64,000 nucleotides of DNA from Nematostella vectensis (Eukaryota > Cnidaria > Anthozoa > Actiniaria > Edwardsiidae): contig NC_064037.1 in assembly GCF_932526225.1 (NCBI RefSeq), positions 19,037,471-19,101,470 on the forward strand. Reading direction: 5' to 3'. This document shows positions 63,818-64,000 of the stretch, in pieces. Within the stretch, counting starts at the first letter, position 1; each line of letters starts with the position of its first letter. Made by a program: the position numbers and the translations under genes. The notes under the pieces are model-generated. The model ran no database searches. It had not been told where the DNA came from and saw nothing but the letters and a program-made list of their open reading frames with translations.

Positions 63818-63908
63818 ACTCTCTTGAAAACTAGAAGTAACTACCGTATAGCCTTGTTTACCCAGCCTTATAAGGTATAGAGTAGTTTTTCCTTGATATC
63901 TCGAGAGT

Positions 63909-63994
63909 GGCGCTATGGCTCAGTGGTACGGGCTTCGCTTCTCAATCAAACGGGCCAGGGTTCGAATCCAGGTAAGATCAACTAGGTACTTTTT
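63909..63994 (+). pseudogene. tRNA-derived segment, + strand (P5 right)
   Basis: A box TGGCTCAGTGG (63916-63926), B box GGTTCGAATCC (63959-63969) and T5 run (63990-63994) intact. It differs from P4 at ctaggtac versus ctagggac just before the T-run. Confidence 0.8.
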
Positions 63995-64000
63995 CAGGGG

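Larger units (their letters stand above)
51573..64000 (+). repeat. G-rich composite array with 61-bp minisatellite
   Basis: The core reads about gtgctaggtcgtaggggtgt, agcttagttaggggtgggta, ctcaggggtatagggtagtta and recurs every 61 bp (for example gtgctagg at 51661 and 51722). By length there are roughly 110-120 copies; I did not count them individually. The + strand is G-rich throughout. AT-rich blocks and the 307-bp tRNA-derived modules interrupt it. Variants share TTAGGGG or TTAGGGTTGGG. No gene is present. Confidence 0.93.
63710..64000. repeat. 307-bp inverted tRNA-derived module P5, cut by window end
   Basis: Left arm 63710-63817, spacer 63818-63908, right arm from 63909 and running off the window. 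Central palindrome at 63866-63875. Confidence 0.9.

Noticed and set aside
51573-64000. Telomere or interstitial telomere repeat
   Set aside because: TTAGGG occurs once per 61-bp unit, not as tandem hexamers.

Overview
This window looks like eukaryotic (probably animal) constitutive repeat DNA. I see no convincing protein-coding gene, rRNA gene or functional tRNA gene. Two unrelated tandem-repeat families fill it, joined by a 1.5-kb AT-rich simple-sequence tract. The species cannot be named from the sequence. The reasons for calling it eukaryotic are kilobase-scale satellite monomers with higher-order structure, RNA polymerase III-type internal promoter boxes, and the lack of any operon-like coding.

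Left region (1-50038). A head-to-tail satellite with a monomer of about 929 bp (usually 923-932) has 53 complete monomers and one truncated monomer. Monomers are numbered here from the motif acagcggcaa: 1 starts at base 1, 2 at 930, and so on to 54 at 49248. They fall into subtypes arranged as higher-order repeats. In 930-26921 I read a seven-monomer order (called p q r s t u v), seen cleanly in 20427-26921 and with internal expansions or collapses elsewhere. In 29708-43648 a different five-monomer unit of exactly 4647 bp occurs three times in a row, followed by a more diverged copy. Several monomers are chimeras with identifiable switch points. Each monomer carries a very conserved 12-bp-arm inverted repeat, a 12-bp perfect palindrome and a 55-codon ATG frame. 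The other reading frames seen are mostly non-ATG and look like relics.

Middle (50039-51572). Almost pure A+T made of TTA/TAA words. It includes a long imperfect inverted repeat and an (AT)n core.

Right region (51573-64000). A G-rich minisatellite with a 61-bp period is always oriented with its G-rich strand as +. AT-rich blocks interrupt it. Five copies of a rigid 307-bp module punctuate it: 108-bp arm, 91-bp spacer, 108-bp arm. The arms are inverted and each is tRNA-derived, with RNA polymerase III A and B boxes and a T5 or T6 run, so the two point away from each other. A C-rich block of about 255-270 bp lies left of each module and a G-rich block right of it, so base composition flips strand at each module. 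The 61-bp repeat also contains canonical G-quadruplex motifs. This divergent tRNA-derived module inside a G4 minisatellite is the best candidate for something undescribed.

Nothing here works together as a gene pathway. The possible functional reading is structural or regulatory: satellite heterochromatin on the left, and on the right a repeated divergent Pol III promoter or TFIIIC-binding module flanked by G-rich tracts.
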